Assembly (NCBI RefSeq): GCF_030817475.1
Contig: NZ_JAUSZJ010000002.1
Coordinates: forward strand, 3,858,626-3,922,625
Direction of reading: 5' to 3'
DNA length: 64,000 nucleotides
From: Streptomyces sp. V2I9
GTDB taxonomy: Bacteria > Actinomycetota > Actinomycetes > Streptomycetales > Streptomycetaceae
Shown: one piece after another, positions 41,733 to 50,739 of the stretch
Position numbering within the stretch: position 1 is the stretch's first letter
Layout of the letters: each line of letters starts with the position of its first letter
Translations under genes and position numbers: made by a program
The notes under the pieces: model-generated
The model's input: the letters and a program-made list of their open reading frames with translations, nothing else
The model's database searches: none
Told to the model about the DNA's origin: nothing

Positions 41733-42991
41733 GCGGGGCCTCCGTGAAGTCCGGGTCTGCCGAGGGCAGGAGTGGGGGTGAAGAGCACCGGCAGATCCGT
41801 CAGACCGCGCAGCCACGGCGACGGCCTGCGGGTGAGCTGCTCGGCGGGGACGGCGAGGTCCACGTCCGGCAGCCGGTCGAGCAGGACCTCGATGCCGGTA
41901 CGGGCGATGACCTCGGCGGTCTCCTGGGCCGGGAACGGGCAGCGGTGCTCCCCGTGGCCGAAGGAGAGGAAGGCGTTGTTGCCGCCGGTCAGTGCCGAGC
42001 CGTCGACCCGCACCTGCGGGTCGCCGTTGGCGGCGGCGAGGCCGAGGAGCAGCAGATCCCCGGCGCGGACGTGCCGGCCGCCGATGTGGGTGTCGCGGGC
42101 GGCCCAGCGGCCGGCCACGTTCTGCGTCGGGGTGTCCTCCCACAGGACCTCGTTCATGGCCTCCGCGACGCTGTGCCGGCCACCGGAGAGCGAGGCGGCG
42201 AACCGGTCGTCGGTGAGCATCAGGCGCAGCGAGTTGCCCATCCAGTCGGCGGTCGGCTGGTGGCCGGCGGCCATCATCACCATGAGGTCCTGGGCGATCT
42301 CCTCGTCGGTGAAGCGGCCGGGATCGGCGAGCATGCGGGTGGCGACGTCGTCGCCGGGCTCGGCGTGCTTGGCGACGAGCAGCTGGAACATCGAGGCGCC
42401 CAGGTGCTCCGCTCCGGCGAGTGCCCGCTCCCGGCCGTCGATCATGTCGTTGATCGAGCCGACCAGCGGGTGGGCCTCCTCGTCGGAGAAGCCGTAGATC
42501 CTGGCCAGCACGAGGGCGGGGAGCAGCTTGGCGTAGTCCGCGATGATGTCCACGGAGCCCTTGGTGCAGAACCGGTCGATCAGCTCGTCGGCGAACTCCT
42601 CCGCGTACCGCTTGAGGGCGAACGGGTCGACGCCCTCCAGCGCGTTGCTGATCATCATGGCGCGGACGCTGTGGCGCTCGCCGACCGTGTAGAGGATCGA
42701 GTTCTGCTTGCGCCCGATCATCGGCAGCAGCGGCCAGTCGTCGGGGATGCGGTCCCACTGGTTCCACAGGTCGGAGTCCCGGCTGAAGAGGACCGGGTCG
42801 CCGGTGACCTGGTGCAGTTCGCGGTAGCCGAGGACGAGCCACGCGGGGATGCCGCCGTCGAGGACGACCGGGGCGAGCGCCCCGTGGTCGCGCCGCAGCT
42901 CCCGGTAGAGCTGGACGGGGTCACGCTGGAAGCGGGGCCCGGACAGGGGGACGGACCCGTGCGAGACGGGGCAGCCGGAGACAGTGGTCAC
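41729..42991 (-). CDS. cytochrome P450, CYP157-like, lacking the ExxR motif
   Basis: 420 aa. The I-helix has MMAAGHQPTADWMGNSLR and the heme loop FGHGEHRCPFPAQETAE with Cys351. The K-helix reads AEAMNEVLWEDTPTQN: Glu281-Val-Leu-Trp284 where nearly all P450s have ExxR. Loss of this Arg is the published hallmark of the CYP157 family. The GTG at 42991 overlaps the GTPase stop by 4 bp, and the stop overlaps the next P450 start. Redox function may depend on its CYP154 partner or be regulatory. Confidence 0.92.
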   Translation of the reverse strand: MTTVSGCPVSHGSVPLSGPRFQRDPVQLYRELRRDHGALAPVVLDGGIPAWLVLGYRELHQVTGDPVLFSRDSDLWNQWDRIPDDWPLLPMIGRKQNSILYTVGERHSVRAMMISNALEGVDPFALKRYAEEFADELIDRFCTKGSVDIIADYAKLLPALVLARIYGFSDEEAHPLVGSINDMIDGRERALAGAEHLGASMFQLLVAKHAEPGDDVATRMLADPGRFTDEEIAQDLMVMMAAGHQPTADWMGNSLRLMLTDDRFAASLSGGRHSVAEAMNEVLWEDTPTQNVAGRWAARDTHIGGRHVRAGDLLLLGLAAANGDPQVRVDGSALTGGNNAFLSFGHGEHRCPFPAQETAEVIARTGIEVLLDRLPDVDLAVPAEQLTRRPSPWLRGLTDLPVLFTPTPALGRPGLHGGPA

Positions 42992-43632
42992 GGGGCGGAC
43001 TCCGGGGTCGGGCCGGCCGCCGCCAGGGCCGCTTCCGGGGCGCGGAGGCGGGCGGCGGAGAGCGCGGCGAGGTGCTCGACGAGCGTGATGAGCACGTATT
43101 TGCTGGACGAGCGGTCGCGGGCGTCGCACTCCACCAGCGGTACGTCGTCCGAGAGGTCCAGGGCCTCGCGGATCTGCTGCTCGCTGTGGAGGGGGCCGCC
43201 GAAGTCGTTGCACGCCACGATGAACGGCGTGCCGTGGTGCTCCAGGCGGTCGATGGCGTACCAGGAGTCGGCGAGGCGGCGGGTGTCCACGAGGACGACC
43301 GCGCCGAGCGTGCCGGAGAACAGCCGGTCCCACAGGAACCAGAAGCGCTCCTGGCCGGGCGCGCCGAAGAGGTACAGCACGGAGCGCTCGTCGAGGGTGA
43401 TGCGGCCGAAGTCGAACGCCACGGTGGTGGACGACTTGGCCTGGATGCCGTCGAGGTGGTCGACGGCCTCGCCCGCGCGGGTCATGGTCTCCTCCGTGTT
43501 GAGCGGACGGATCTCGCTCACGGATCGGACCATGGTGGTCTTGCCGACCCCGAAGCCGCCGACGACGACGATCTTGAGACCGTTGTCGGCCGTCGCGCTC
43601 AGGGCGGCGCGGTCAGAGGTTGCGGAGTCCAA
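42988..43632 (-). CDS. cvnD: conservon GTPase (CvnD-type)
   Basis: 214 aa small GTPase. G1 VVVGGFGVGKTTMVRSVSEI, G3-like LYLFGAPGQERFWFLWDRLF and G4-like FIVACNDFGG are present. In the conservon model it cycles on the membrane with the CvnA kinase-like sensor and the CvnB roadblock protein. I chose the TTG at 43632 (DSATSDRAALSATADNGLKI), which overlaps the DUF742 gene; an ATG at 43680 would add 16 residues encoded inside that gene. It is co-transcribed with both P450 genes. Confidence 0.93.
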   Translation of the reverse strand: MDSATSDRAALSATADNGLKIVVVGGFGVGKTTMVRSVSEIRPLNTEETMTRAGEAVDHLDGIQAKSSTTVAFDFGRITLDERSVLYLFGAPGQERFWFLWDRLFSGTLGAVVLVDTRRLADSWYAIDRLEHHGTPFIVACNDFGGPLHSEQQIREALDLSDDVPLVECDARDRSSSKYVLITLVEHLAALSAARLRAPEAALAAAGPTPESAP

Positions 43633-43984
43633 CGAGCACCTGTTCCAGGATGTCGGGGTCGGGGAGCCGGTCCGCGACACGGGCTGTACGGGGGTGGCGG
43701 GCGCTGATCCGGCCGGTGTCGAGCAGGTCGCACAGCATGATGCGGACGATGCTGACCGGCAGGTTCAGGCTCGCGGCGATCTCGACGACGGCCACGGGGC
43801 CCTGGCACATCCGCAGGATCGCGACGTGCTCGGACTGCATTCCGGGCGCCGGGTCGCATTCCGCGACGACGAGCGTCACCAGGTCGAAGGCGGCGGAGTC
43901 GGAGCGGCTGCGGCCCCCGGTGAGGGTGTACAGCCGGTCCGGGTCGTCGTCGCGGCCCGGTCGGGGGCGGGGCGCCGTCGTCAT
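43613..43984 (-). CDS. cvnC: conservon DUF742 protein (CvnC-type)
   Basis: 123 aa. LYTLTGGRSRSDSAAFDLVT and EHVAILRMCQGPVAVVEIAA, with a winged-helix-like SIVRIMLCDLLDTGRISAR, define DUF742. It has no known enzymatic function and may link the GTPase to the sensor. It overlaps both neighbours, by 4 bp at its start and 20 bp at its end. Confidence 0.93.
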   Translation of the reverse strand: MTTAPRPRPGRDDDPDRLYTLTGGRSRSDSAAFDLVTLVVAECDPAPGMQSEHVAILRMCQGPVAVVEIAASLNLPVSIVRIMLCDLLDTGRISARHPRTARVADRLPDPDILEQVLVGLRNL

Positions 43985-44400
43985 ACGGCCGGAGTCTCGA
44001 CGGGCTCGCGCGGCGGCGCGACCAGGTGCTCGCCGAGCTGCTCGACGAGCTCGCTCATGTTGTGGCCGACCAGGCCCACGTCGGAGTCCTCGTCGGCGAC
44101 GACGGCCAGGTGGGCGCCGGCCCCGGCCTCGACGATGAACAGCACGCCGCCGTAGAACTCGGCCATCGCGGACCGTACGCCGCCGGTGCCGTCCCCGAAC
44201 TCGATGGACGCGCCGTGCGACAGGCTCTGGATGCCGGCGGAGATCGCGGCCAGCTGGTCGGCCTGGTCGACGGAGAGCTCGGGGGTGCGGCAGAGCTTGA
44301 GGCCGTCGCGGGACAGGACGAGGGCGTGGCGGGTACCGGGGGTGCGGTCGAGCAGCCCCTCCAGCAGCCAGTTGAGCTTCTCGTCGGTGGTCGCGGTCAT
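43981..44400 (-). CDS. cvnB: conservon roadblock/LC7 protein (CvnB-type)
   Basis: 139 aa. LNWLLEGLLDRTPGTRHALV and LSRDGLKLCRTPELSVDQAD begin the roadblock fold, and FYGGVLFIVEAGAGAHLAVV closes it. It is expected to act as GTPase-activating or scaffold partner of CvnD. Both ends overlap neighbouring genes by 4 bp. Confidence 0.94.
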   Translation of the reverse strand: MTATTDEKLNWLLEGLLDRTPGTRHALVLSRDGLKLCRTPELSVDQADQLAAISAGIQSLSHGASIEFGDGTGGVRSAMAEFYGGVLFIVEAGAGAHLAVVADEDSDVGLVGHNMSELVEQLGEHLVAPPREPVETPAV

Positions 44401-46007
44401 CGGGTGTTGCCTTCCGGGTGCGGGGAGTTGGCTCGGACCGCCTTGCTGAAGGTGCTGAAGCGCGCTGCCTGGACCTTCGGGTCGGTGGTACGGGCCCGGG
44501 GGTGGTCGGCTCCGCCGGGGGCGACGTTGCCGGTACGGGCTTCGGCGGCGGCCAGCGTGCGGCCCCGGCGGCGCTTGGGCAGGCCGCTCTCGCCGAACGC
44601 GGGCACGCTGCCGGTGGACTCGGAGACGGAGTCCACCGAGGAACCGGGGAACTCCGCTTCCGCCGCCGGGGTCGTGGGCGTGGAGGTGTCGCTCCCGGCG
44701 GAGGGCCGGTCCGTGGGGGCGGGGCCGGCCTCGTCGGTGTCGGCCGCCGAGGCGTGGAAGGGCTCGGGCTCGGCGGGCACGGTGGTGGTGGGCGGGGCGG
44801 GCTCCGCTGCCGTCGCCTCCGGGGACGTCGCCCGGTCCGGGGCCGTCGCGGTGGAAGGCGTCGCGGTCGGTGCGGCCGGTGCGGAAGCGCGGGAGATCAG
44901 TTCCTGGGGGAGCATCATCAGCGCGCCGGTGCCGCCGCGGGCGGACGGCCGGAAGGAGACCGTCAGGCCGTGCTTACGGGCCAGCCGGCCGACGACGGCC
45001 AGTCCGAGACGGGTGCCGGAGAGGTTGGTGAGGTCCTGGTGGTCGGCGGAGACCGCCTTCTCGGCGCGGCGCAGCTGCACCTCGCTCATGACGAGCCCGC
45101 TGTCCTCGACGGTGATGACGATGCCTGCCGGGACCTCCTCCACGTACACGTGGACCTCGGCGGTGGGCGGCGAGAAGTTGGCAGCGTTGTCGAGGAGTTC
45201 GGCGAGCGCGTGCATGACGCCCTCGGCCGCGTGGCCGGCGATGGCGACGTCGCTGGTGGAGTGGAGGCGGACGCGCTGGTAGCTGCCGATCCGGCCCATC
45301 GCGCCGCGCAGGATCGACTCCATGACGATCGGCTTGGCCCAGCGCCGCCCGGAACGGGCGCCGGTCAGCACGGCGATGGAGTCGGCGAGGCGGCCCGCCT
45401 GGGCGGTGCGGTGGTCCAGGTGGAGCAGGTCCCCGAGCACGGACTCGTCGGAGTGCCGGTGCTCCATCTCGCGGAGGTCGGCCAGCATGCTGGTGGACAG
45501 GGCCTGCATCCGGCCCGCCGCGTTGGCGCAGGCCGCGATGGCGGCCGAGCGCTCGGTCTCGGCGCGGGTGGCACGGGCGGTCAGCCGGTCGATGGTGACG
45601 CCGAGCCGGGCCTGTTCGGCGGCGGCGGCCGCGGCGATCCGCTCGTTCTCGGCCCGCATCTCGGAGACCAGCCGGGCGGTCTCCGCGGCGGCGGCGCCCT
45701 TGATCCTGGCCGTCTCCGCGGTGAAGCGCTGGGCCTCGACGGCGGAGGCGGAGACCAGGCGCGAGGTCTCGGAGGTGAACCGCTCGGCGTCGGCGGCGAC
45801 CTTGGCGCGCAGGGTCCGCGCCGTCCCCAGGGTGTGGACGGTGACGGCGACGCAGACGCTCAGCAGCACGGCGGCTGCGCCCGCGCCCCAGGCCAGCGGG
45901 GTCCGTGCCGCGTCGGGGGCCGCGGCCACACCCCACAGGGTCAGCGTGCCGGTTGCGGCTGCCGATATCAGCAGGGCGAGTGCGGTGGGCCGGAGTGAGG
46001 GGCGCAA
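44397..46007 (-). CDS. cvnA: conservon sensor-kinase-like protein (CvnA-type)
   Basis: 536 aa. Two N-terminal membrane helices (LALLISAAATGTLTLWGVAA and GAAAVLLSVCVAVTVHTLGT) lead to a long Ala/Glu-rich coiled coil (about 75-165). A histidine-kinase-like ATPase domain follows, with ELLDNAANFSPP (N box), VEDSGLVMSEVQL (G1) and GLAVVGRLARKHGL. A Pro/Ala/Thr-rich tail of about 150 residues ends the protein. No phospho-acceptor His box is obvious, as in other CvnA proteins. The TTG at 46007 has GAGGA just upstream, and the in-frame stretch before it (to 46244) is not natural protein. Confidence 0.9.
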   Translation of the reverse strand: MRPSLRPTALALLISAAATGTLTLWGVAAAPDAARTPLAWGAGAAAVLLSVCVAVTVHTLGTARTLRAKVAADAERFTSETSRLVSASAVEAQRFTAETARIKGAAAAETARLVSEMRAENERIAAAAAAEQARLGVTIDRLTARATRAETERSAAIAACANAAGRMQALSTSMLADLREMEHRHSDESVLGDLLHLDHRTAQAGRLADSIAVLTGARSGRRWAKPIVMESILRGAMGRIGSYQRVRLHSTSDVAIAGHAAEGVMHALAELLDNAANFSPPTAEVHVYVEEVPAGIVITVEDSGLVMSEVQLRRAEKAVSADHQDLTNLSGTRLGLAVVGRLARKHGLTVSFRPSARGGTGALMMLPQELISRASAPAAPTATPSTATAPDRATSPEATAAEPAPPTTTVPAEPEPFHASAADTDEAGPAPTDRPSAGSDTSTPTTPAAEAEFPGSSVDSVSESTGSVPAFGESGLPKRRRGRTLAAAEARTGNVAPGGADHPRARTTDPKVQAARFSTFSKAVRANSPHPEGNTR

Positions 46008-46281
46008 TCGGAGTCCTCGGTGGCGGACGGTGCTGGACGGTAGGCGGTGGTGCCGGGCGGTGCGGGGAGTGACCGAAGCCGATGGGGCGTTTTCCGGACA
46101 CTTCGTTACGGGTGTGGGCGATCCTGCACAACTGGAACTGAAAGTTCCTGCGCAAGTCTTGGTCACTATAGGAGACTTGACGGTCTGTTTGGGAAGATCT
46201 TGTGGGCTTTTTTGTGCGGATTGCGGCGATTGGCCCGGCCGCATCCCAAGAGTTCACCTGACCCGACGGCATGCTGAGGGC
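46008..46281. promoter_or_regulatory. divergent promoter region of the conservon and the FAD oxidase
   Basis: AT-richer than its surroundings. It contains two inverted repeats: GGAACT-GAA-AGTTCC at 46134-46148, and CAAGTCT / AGACTTG arms at 46153-46159 and 46173-46179. Between the latter arms lies CACTATAGG; read leftward this gives TATAGT, a good -10 for the conservon operon. The clustered symmetry suggests regulator binding over that promoter. Confidence 0.5.
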
Positions 46282-49158
46282 ATGGCCGAACAGCATCGAC
46301 CGCTCACCGGACGGCCGGCGTCCCCGCCCCCGGCCCCACCGGCCTTCGTCGCGGCGCTCCGCTCCGCCGTACGCGGCGCGAGCGACTTCGGGGCCGGAGC
46401 ACGGGCGTTGACGACGATGGACGCCTCCAACTACCGCCGCGTGCCGCTCGGGGTGTGCGCCCCGTGCGACGCGGACGACGTCGCGGCGGCGCTGGCGGTC
46501 TGCCGGGAGCACGGGGTGCCGGTCGTCCCGCGCGGCGGCGGCACGTCCATCGCCGGGCAGGCCACCGGCACCGGACTCGTCCTCGACCTCACCCGCCACC
46601 TGCGCACGATCCTCCGCCTGGACCCCGCCGCCCGCACCGCCGTCGTCCAGCCCGGCGTGGTCCTGGACGACCTGCGCGCCGCCGCGGCGCCCCACGGACT
46701 GACCTTCGGCCCCGACCCCTCCACCCACAGCCGCTGCACCCTCGGCGGCATGATCGGCAACAACTCCTGCGGTGCGCACTCGGTGGCCTGGGGCACGACC
46801 GCCGACAACGTGACGAAGCTGACGGTGGCCCGGTACGGAGGAGAGGTGCTGCGCCTGGAACAGGGGGGCGGAGGCGGCCCCGAAGGCGTACGCGAACTGA
46901 TCGCCTCCCACCTCGCCCTCCTGCGCACCGGTTACCCCGACCTCCCGCGCCGCATCTCCGGGTACGCGCTCGACGCCCTGCTCCCCGAACACCCCGGCGG
47001 CCCCGACCCGGTCCGGGCGTTCTGCGGCAGCGAGGGCACGCTCGGCGTCGTCACCGAGGCCACCGTGCGGCTGGTCGAGGCTCCGCGCGCCCGCGCCCTG
47101 GCCGTGCTCGGCTACGCCGACGAGTCCGCCGCCGCCGATGCCGCGCCCGGCCTCCTCCCGTACGGCCCGCTCACCGTCGAGGGCATGGCCGCCGACCTCG
47201 TCACCGGGGCGGCCGGGCTGCCGCGCGGGGCCGCCTGGCTGTTCGTCGAGACCGGCGGCGCCACCCCGGCCGAGGCGGAGGCGGCCGCCGGACGCGTCCT
47301 GCGGGCCGCCGACGCGGTGGACGGGCTCGTCGTCACCGACCCGGCGGGCCGACGGGCCCTGTGGCGCATCCGCGAGGACGCCGCCGGGACCGCGACCCGG
47401 ATGCCCGACGGCAGCGAGGCATGGCCGGGCTGGGAGGACTGTGCGGTCCCGCCCGCCCGGCTCGGCGCGTACCTCCGCGCCTTCCGGGTCCTCCTCGCCG
47501 ACCACGGCCTGCGCGGCACCCCCTACGGCCACTTCGGCGACGGCTGCGTCCACGTCCGCATCGACTTCGACCTGATCACCGAGGCCGGGGTGGCGCGCTT
47601 CCGCCGGTTCTCCGAGGAGGCGGCCGGTCTCGTCGTCGCGCACGGCGGCTCCCTCAGCGGCGAGCACGGCGACGGGCAGGCGCGCGCGGAGCTGCTGCCC
47701 CGGATGTACGGGGACGGACTCGTCGCCCTCTTCGGCCGGTACAAGGACCTGTGGGACCCGGACGGCGGCATGAACCCGCGGATGCTGGTCCGCCCGGCCC
47801 GACTCGACGACGACCTCCGCTTCGCCGTCCTGCCGAAGCGCCCGGTGGACGTGGAGTTCGGCTACCCGCAGGACGGCGGCGACTTCACGGGCGCGGTCCG
47901 CCGCTGCGTCGGCGTCGCCAAGTGCCGGACGACGGAGGCGAGCGGCGCGGACGTCATGTGCCCGTCCTTCCGCGCGACGGGCGAGGAGGCCCACTCCACG
48001 CGCGGCCGGGCCCGCCTCCTGCACGAGATGCTGGCGGGCGAAGTCATCACGGACGGCTGGCGCAGCACGGAGGTCCGGGACGCGCTCGACCTCTGCCTCT
48101 CCTGCAAGGGCTGCCGGGGCGACTGCCCGGTGGGCGTCGACATGGCCACGTACAAGGCGGAGTTCCTCCACCACCACTACCGGGGCCGCCTGCGCCCCGC
48201 CGCCCACTACGCGATGGGCCGCCTGCCGCGGTGGCTGCGCCTGGCGCGCCCCTTCGCCCGGCCGCTCAACGCCCTCGCCCGGCTGCGCCCGCTCGCCGCG
48301 CTCGTGAAGCGGCTGGCGGGCATCGCGCCGGAGCGCACCATCCCGGTGCTGGCGACCGAGACGTACAGCCGGTGGCTGCGCGCACGGCAGGGCGGGGTGA
48401 CGCACGTCCTCCCCGCGAACCGGGTGGTGCACCTCTGGGCCGACACCTTCACCGAGCACCTGTCGCCGCAGGTGGGCCGGGCGGCGGTCCGGGTGCTGGA
48501 GGAGGCGACGGGACGTACGGTGCCGCCGCCCGTCCCCGGCCTGTGCTGCGGCCTCACGTACGTGTCGACCGGGCAGCTCGACGCGGCCCGCCGGGTGATG
48601 CGCGACACCCTGGACCGGCTCGGCCTCTTCCCCGGCGAACCGCTCGTGGTCCTGGAACCGAGCTGCGCCGCCACCCTCCGCACCGATCTGCCCGAACTCC
48701 TCCCCGACGACCCGCGCGCGGCCGGACTCGCCTCCTCGGTACGGACGTTCGCCCAGTATTTGGAGGAGTACGCCCCCGACTGGACGCCGCCCCGCCTGGA
48801 CCGCCCGGTCGCCGGGCAGACGCACTGCCACCAGCACGCGGTCCTCGGCGACGCGGCGGAACGGCGGTTGCGCGAACGGCTGGGCCTGACCGGCGAGCTC
48901 AGCGGCGGCTGCTGCGGCCTCGCCGGGAACTTCGGCTTCGAGAGGGGCCACTGGGAGGTCTCCGTCGCCTGCGCGGAGGAGCGGCTCCTCCCCGCCGTAC
49001 GGGAGGCGGAACACGGGACGGAACTCCTCGCGGACGGCTTCTCCTGCCGTACGCAGCTCGACCAGCTGGCGGGGCGGCGGGCCCGGCACCTGGCGGAGGT
49101 CATCGCGGAGGCGCTGGGAGCGGGGAACGACGGGTCCGGCGGGGCGGGCCCGGACTGA
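46282..49158 (+). CDS. FAD-linked oxidase fused to Fe-S/CCG domains (D-lactate or glycolate dehydrogenase type)
   Basis: 958 aa. The N-terminal FAD-binding domain (about 55-270) has VPVVPRGGGTSIAGQATGTG and LGGMIGNNSCGAHS. The FAD_oxidase_C domain follows (GHFGDGCVHVRIDFDL, SLSGEHGDGQARAELLPRMY). Two [4Fe-4S] ligand sets come next: CVGVAKCR..MCPSF, and LCLSCKGCRGDCPVGVDMAT. Two CCG motifs (LCCGLTYVS and GGCCGLAGNFGF) form the GlpC-like heterodisulfide-reductase-type part. This all-in-one layout is known for membrane-associated D-2-hydroxyacid (lactate/glycolate) dehydrogenases feeding the respiratory chain. The ATG at 46282 has GAGGG upstream. It is monocistronic. Confidence 0.9.
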   Translation: MAEQHRPLTGRPASPPPAPPAFVAALRSAVRGASDFGAGARALTTMDASNYRRVPLGVCAPCDADDVAAALAVCREHGVPVVPRGGGTSIAGQATGTGLVLDLTRHLRTILRLDPAARTAVVQPGVVLDDLRAAAAPHGLTFGPDPSTHSRCTLGGMIGNNSCGAHSVAWGTTADNVTKLTVARYGGEVLRLEQGGGGGPEGVRELIASHLALLRTGYPDLPRRISGYALDALLPEHPGGPDPVRAFCGSEGTLGVVTEATVRLVEAPRARALAVLGYADESAAADAAPGLLPYGPLTVEGMAADLVTGAAGLPRGAAWLFVETGGATPAEAEAAAGRVLRAADAVDGLVVTDPAGRRALWRIREDAAGTATRMPDGSEAWPGWEDCAVPPARLGAYLRAFRVLLADHGLRGTPYGHFGDGCVHVRIDFDLITEAGVARFRRFSEEAAGLVVAHGGSLSGEHGDGQARAELLPRMYGDGLVALFGRYKDLWDPDGGMNPRMLVRPARLDDDLRFAVLPKRPVDVEFGYPQDGGDFTGAVRRCVGVAKCRTTEASGADVMCPSFRATGEEAHSTRGRARLLHEMLAGEVITDGWRSTEVRDALDLCLSCKGCRGDCPVGVDMATYKAEFLHHHYRGRLRPAAHYAMGRLPRWLRLARPFARPLNALARLRPLAALVKRLAGIAPERTIPVLATETYSRWLRARQGGVTHVLPANRVVHLWADTFTEHLSPQVGRAAVRVLEEATGRTVPPPVPGLCCGLTYVSTGQLDAARRVMRDTLDRLGLFPGEPLVVLEPSCAATLRTDLPELLPDDPRAAGLASSVRTFAQYLEEYAPDWTPPRLDRPVAGQTHCHQHAVLGDAAERRLRERLGLTGELSGGCCGLAGNFGFERGHWEVSVACAEERLLPAVREAEHGTELLADGFSCRTQLDQLAGRRARHLAEVIAEALGAGNDGSGGAGPD

Positions 49159-49511
49159 GCGGGGCGGGCTCCGACCGAGCGGGGCGGGCGGTCCGCGCCG
49201 GGCGGCGGGTGTGATGTTCGGCTCGTCGGCGACCGCGCGGACGGTGCGCGGACGCCGGAGGCCCACGGGGCGGCGGGAGGCGCGTCCTCGCTCCGTGCCG
49301 GGCGAGCGTCACGGGAGCGTGAACGCTGTTTCACGGAACGCGCGGGCGTCCTTACGGTGGAGGAGGCCCACGGACCGGACAGTGCGGCTTCTCGTACCGT
49401 CCGGTCCATTACAGTGGACCGGGCCGGTGTGTCGGAGCCCCGGTCCCCGCCACCGGGACCGACCGGCTTCCGCTCCACCCCGTTCTCCCCCGCTCCCTTT
49501 GGAAGGCCCCC
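49159..49511. promoter_or_regulatory. upstream region of the EamA exporter with an inverted repeat
   Basis: No coding potential. At 49401-49422 two 8-bp arms, CCGGTCCA and TGGACCGG, form a perfect inverted repeat around TTACAG. TACAGT, across the right edge of the spacer, could be a -10. The site lies 90 bp before the GTG at 49512. A short direct repeat of GAGCGGGGCGGG (about 49161 and 49179) follows the previous gene. Confidence 0.45.
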
Positions 49512-50534
49512 GTGAACGACCAGCGCAGCGCCGCCGCCGATCCGGCCGCCGCCGAATCGGCCGCCGCAGCCGTCGCCGTACCCGAAGCGGTGACGGCTCT
49601 CGAAGGCCTCGCGGCGGACACGGCCGTCCCCGGCGGGGCGGGCGGCGCGGACGCGCCCGCCGGGGGGGCGTGGGCCGCGCGGCGGACGGCGCTGGCGCCG
49701 ATCGCGCTGGTCGTCGCCGGCGGCCTCTCCGTCCAGTTCGGCTCGGCCGTCGCGGCGCTGCTGATGCCGACGGCGGGCGCGCTGGGCGTCGTCACCCTGC
49801 GCCTGGCGGCCGCCGCACTGATCCTGCTGGTGATCTGCCGCCCGACGGTGCGCGGCCACTCGCGTGCCGACTGGGGCACGGTGCTCGCCTTCGGCGTTGC
49901 GATGGGCGGCATGAACACCCTCTTCTACCTGGCGCTGGACCGCATCCCGCTCGGGATCGCCGTCACCCTGGAGGTGCTCGGCCCGCTCGTCCTCTCGGTG
50001 GTCGCCTCCCGCCGCCTGGTCAACGTCGTCTGGGCGGGGCTCGCGCTCGTCGGCGTCGTCCTGCTGGGCGGCGGGGGGTTCGACCGCCTCGACCCGGTCG
50101 GCGCCGCGTACGCGCTGGGGGCCGGGGCGATGTGGGCGGCGTACATCGTGTTCAGCGCCCGCACCGGCCGCCGCTTCCCGCAGGCGGACGGGCTGGCGCT
50201 GGCGATGGTGGTCGCGGCGGTCCTCTCGCTGCCGCTCGGCGTCATCCAGTCCGGGGCGAAGCTCGCGGTCCCGTCCACCGTGGCGCTCGGCGCGGCGGTG
50301 GCGGTCCTCAGCTCGGTCCTCCCGTACACCCTGGAGCTGATGGCCCTGCGTCGGCTGCCCGCGCCCACGTTCGCCGTGATGATGAGCCTGGAGCCGGCCA
50401 TCGCCGCGGCCGCGGGCTTCCTGATCCTGGACCAGGCCCTCTCCACGACGGACGCCCTCGCCATCGCCCTCGTCATCGGGGCCAGCATCGGCGCGGTACG
50501 CAGCCGGTCGGGCCGCACGCGACGCGAGGCGTGA
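49512..50534 (+). CDS. EamA/RhtA-type drug/metabolite exporter
   Basis: 340 aa. A 55-residue Ala-rich cytoplasmic start is followed by ten hydrophobic helices in two EamA repeats: the first from IALVVAGGLSVQFGSAVAAL, the second from DPVGAAYALGAGAMWAAYIV. The segment FAVMMSLEPAIAAAAGFLIL is the family's conserved proline-glutamate helix. RhtA-like members export threonine or homoserine. The GTG at 49512 has GGAAGG upstream. An inverted repeat over the promoter suggests dedicated control. Confidence 0.88.
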   Translation: MNDQRSAAADPAAAESAAAAVAVPEAVTALEGLAADTAVPGGAGGADAPAGGAWAARRTALAPIALVVAGGLSVQFGSAVAALLMPTAGALGVVTLRLAAAALILLVICRPTVRGHSRADWGTVLAFGVAMGGMNTLFYLALDRIPLGIAVTLEVLGPLVLSVVASRRLVNVVWAGLALVGVVLLGGGGFDRLDPVGAAYALGAGAMWAAYIVFSARTGRRFPQADGLALAMVVAAVLSLPLGVIQSGAKLAVPSTVALGAAVAVLSSVLPYTLELMALRRLPAPTFAVMMSLEPAIAAAAGFLILDQALSTTDALAIALVIGASIGAVRSRSGRTRREA

Positions 50535-50739
50535 GGGGGCCCGGCCGGGTGCGGCGGCTTGCGAAAGCCGCCGCAGGCTCGGCGAGGTGGACGTACCCGG
50601 GGGGCACACGTCACCTGGAGCTGCCGCACCTCGGCATCCCGCGCACGGTGCCGGATCCGGGGGAGGCCGCGGGGGCGTCGGCGTAGGGCGGGCAGGGCCT
50701 GCGGCAGCCGGCGGAAAGAGCGCGGGCCACGCGGGAATT
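50535..50739. other. short noncoding stretch after the exporter gene
   Basis: About 200 bp with no natural reading frame on the plus strand; the minus-strand frame of the neighbouring PIN remnant continues here as unnatural Cys/Pro/Arg-rich sequence until a TGA near 50608. Confidence 0.35.

Noticed and set aside
44974..49266. A 1430-codon minus-strand frame opposite the FAD oxidase
   Set aside because: Antisense artefact of GC-rich coding sequence; the plus-strand product has complete motifs.
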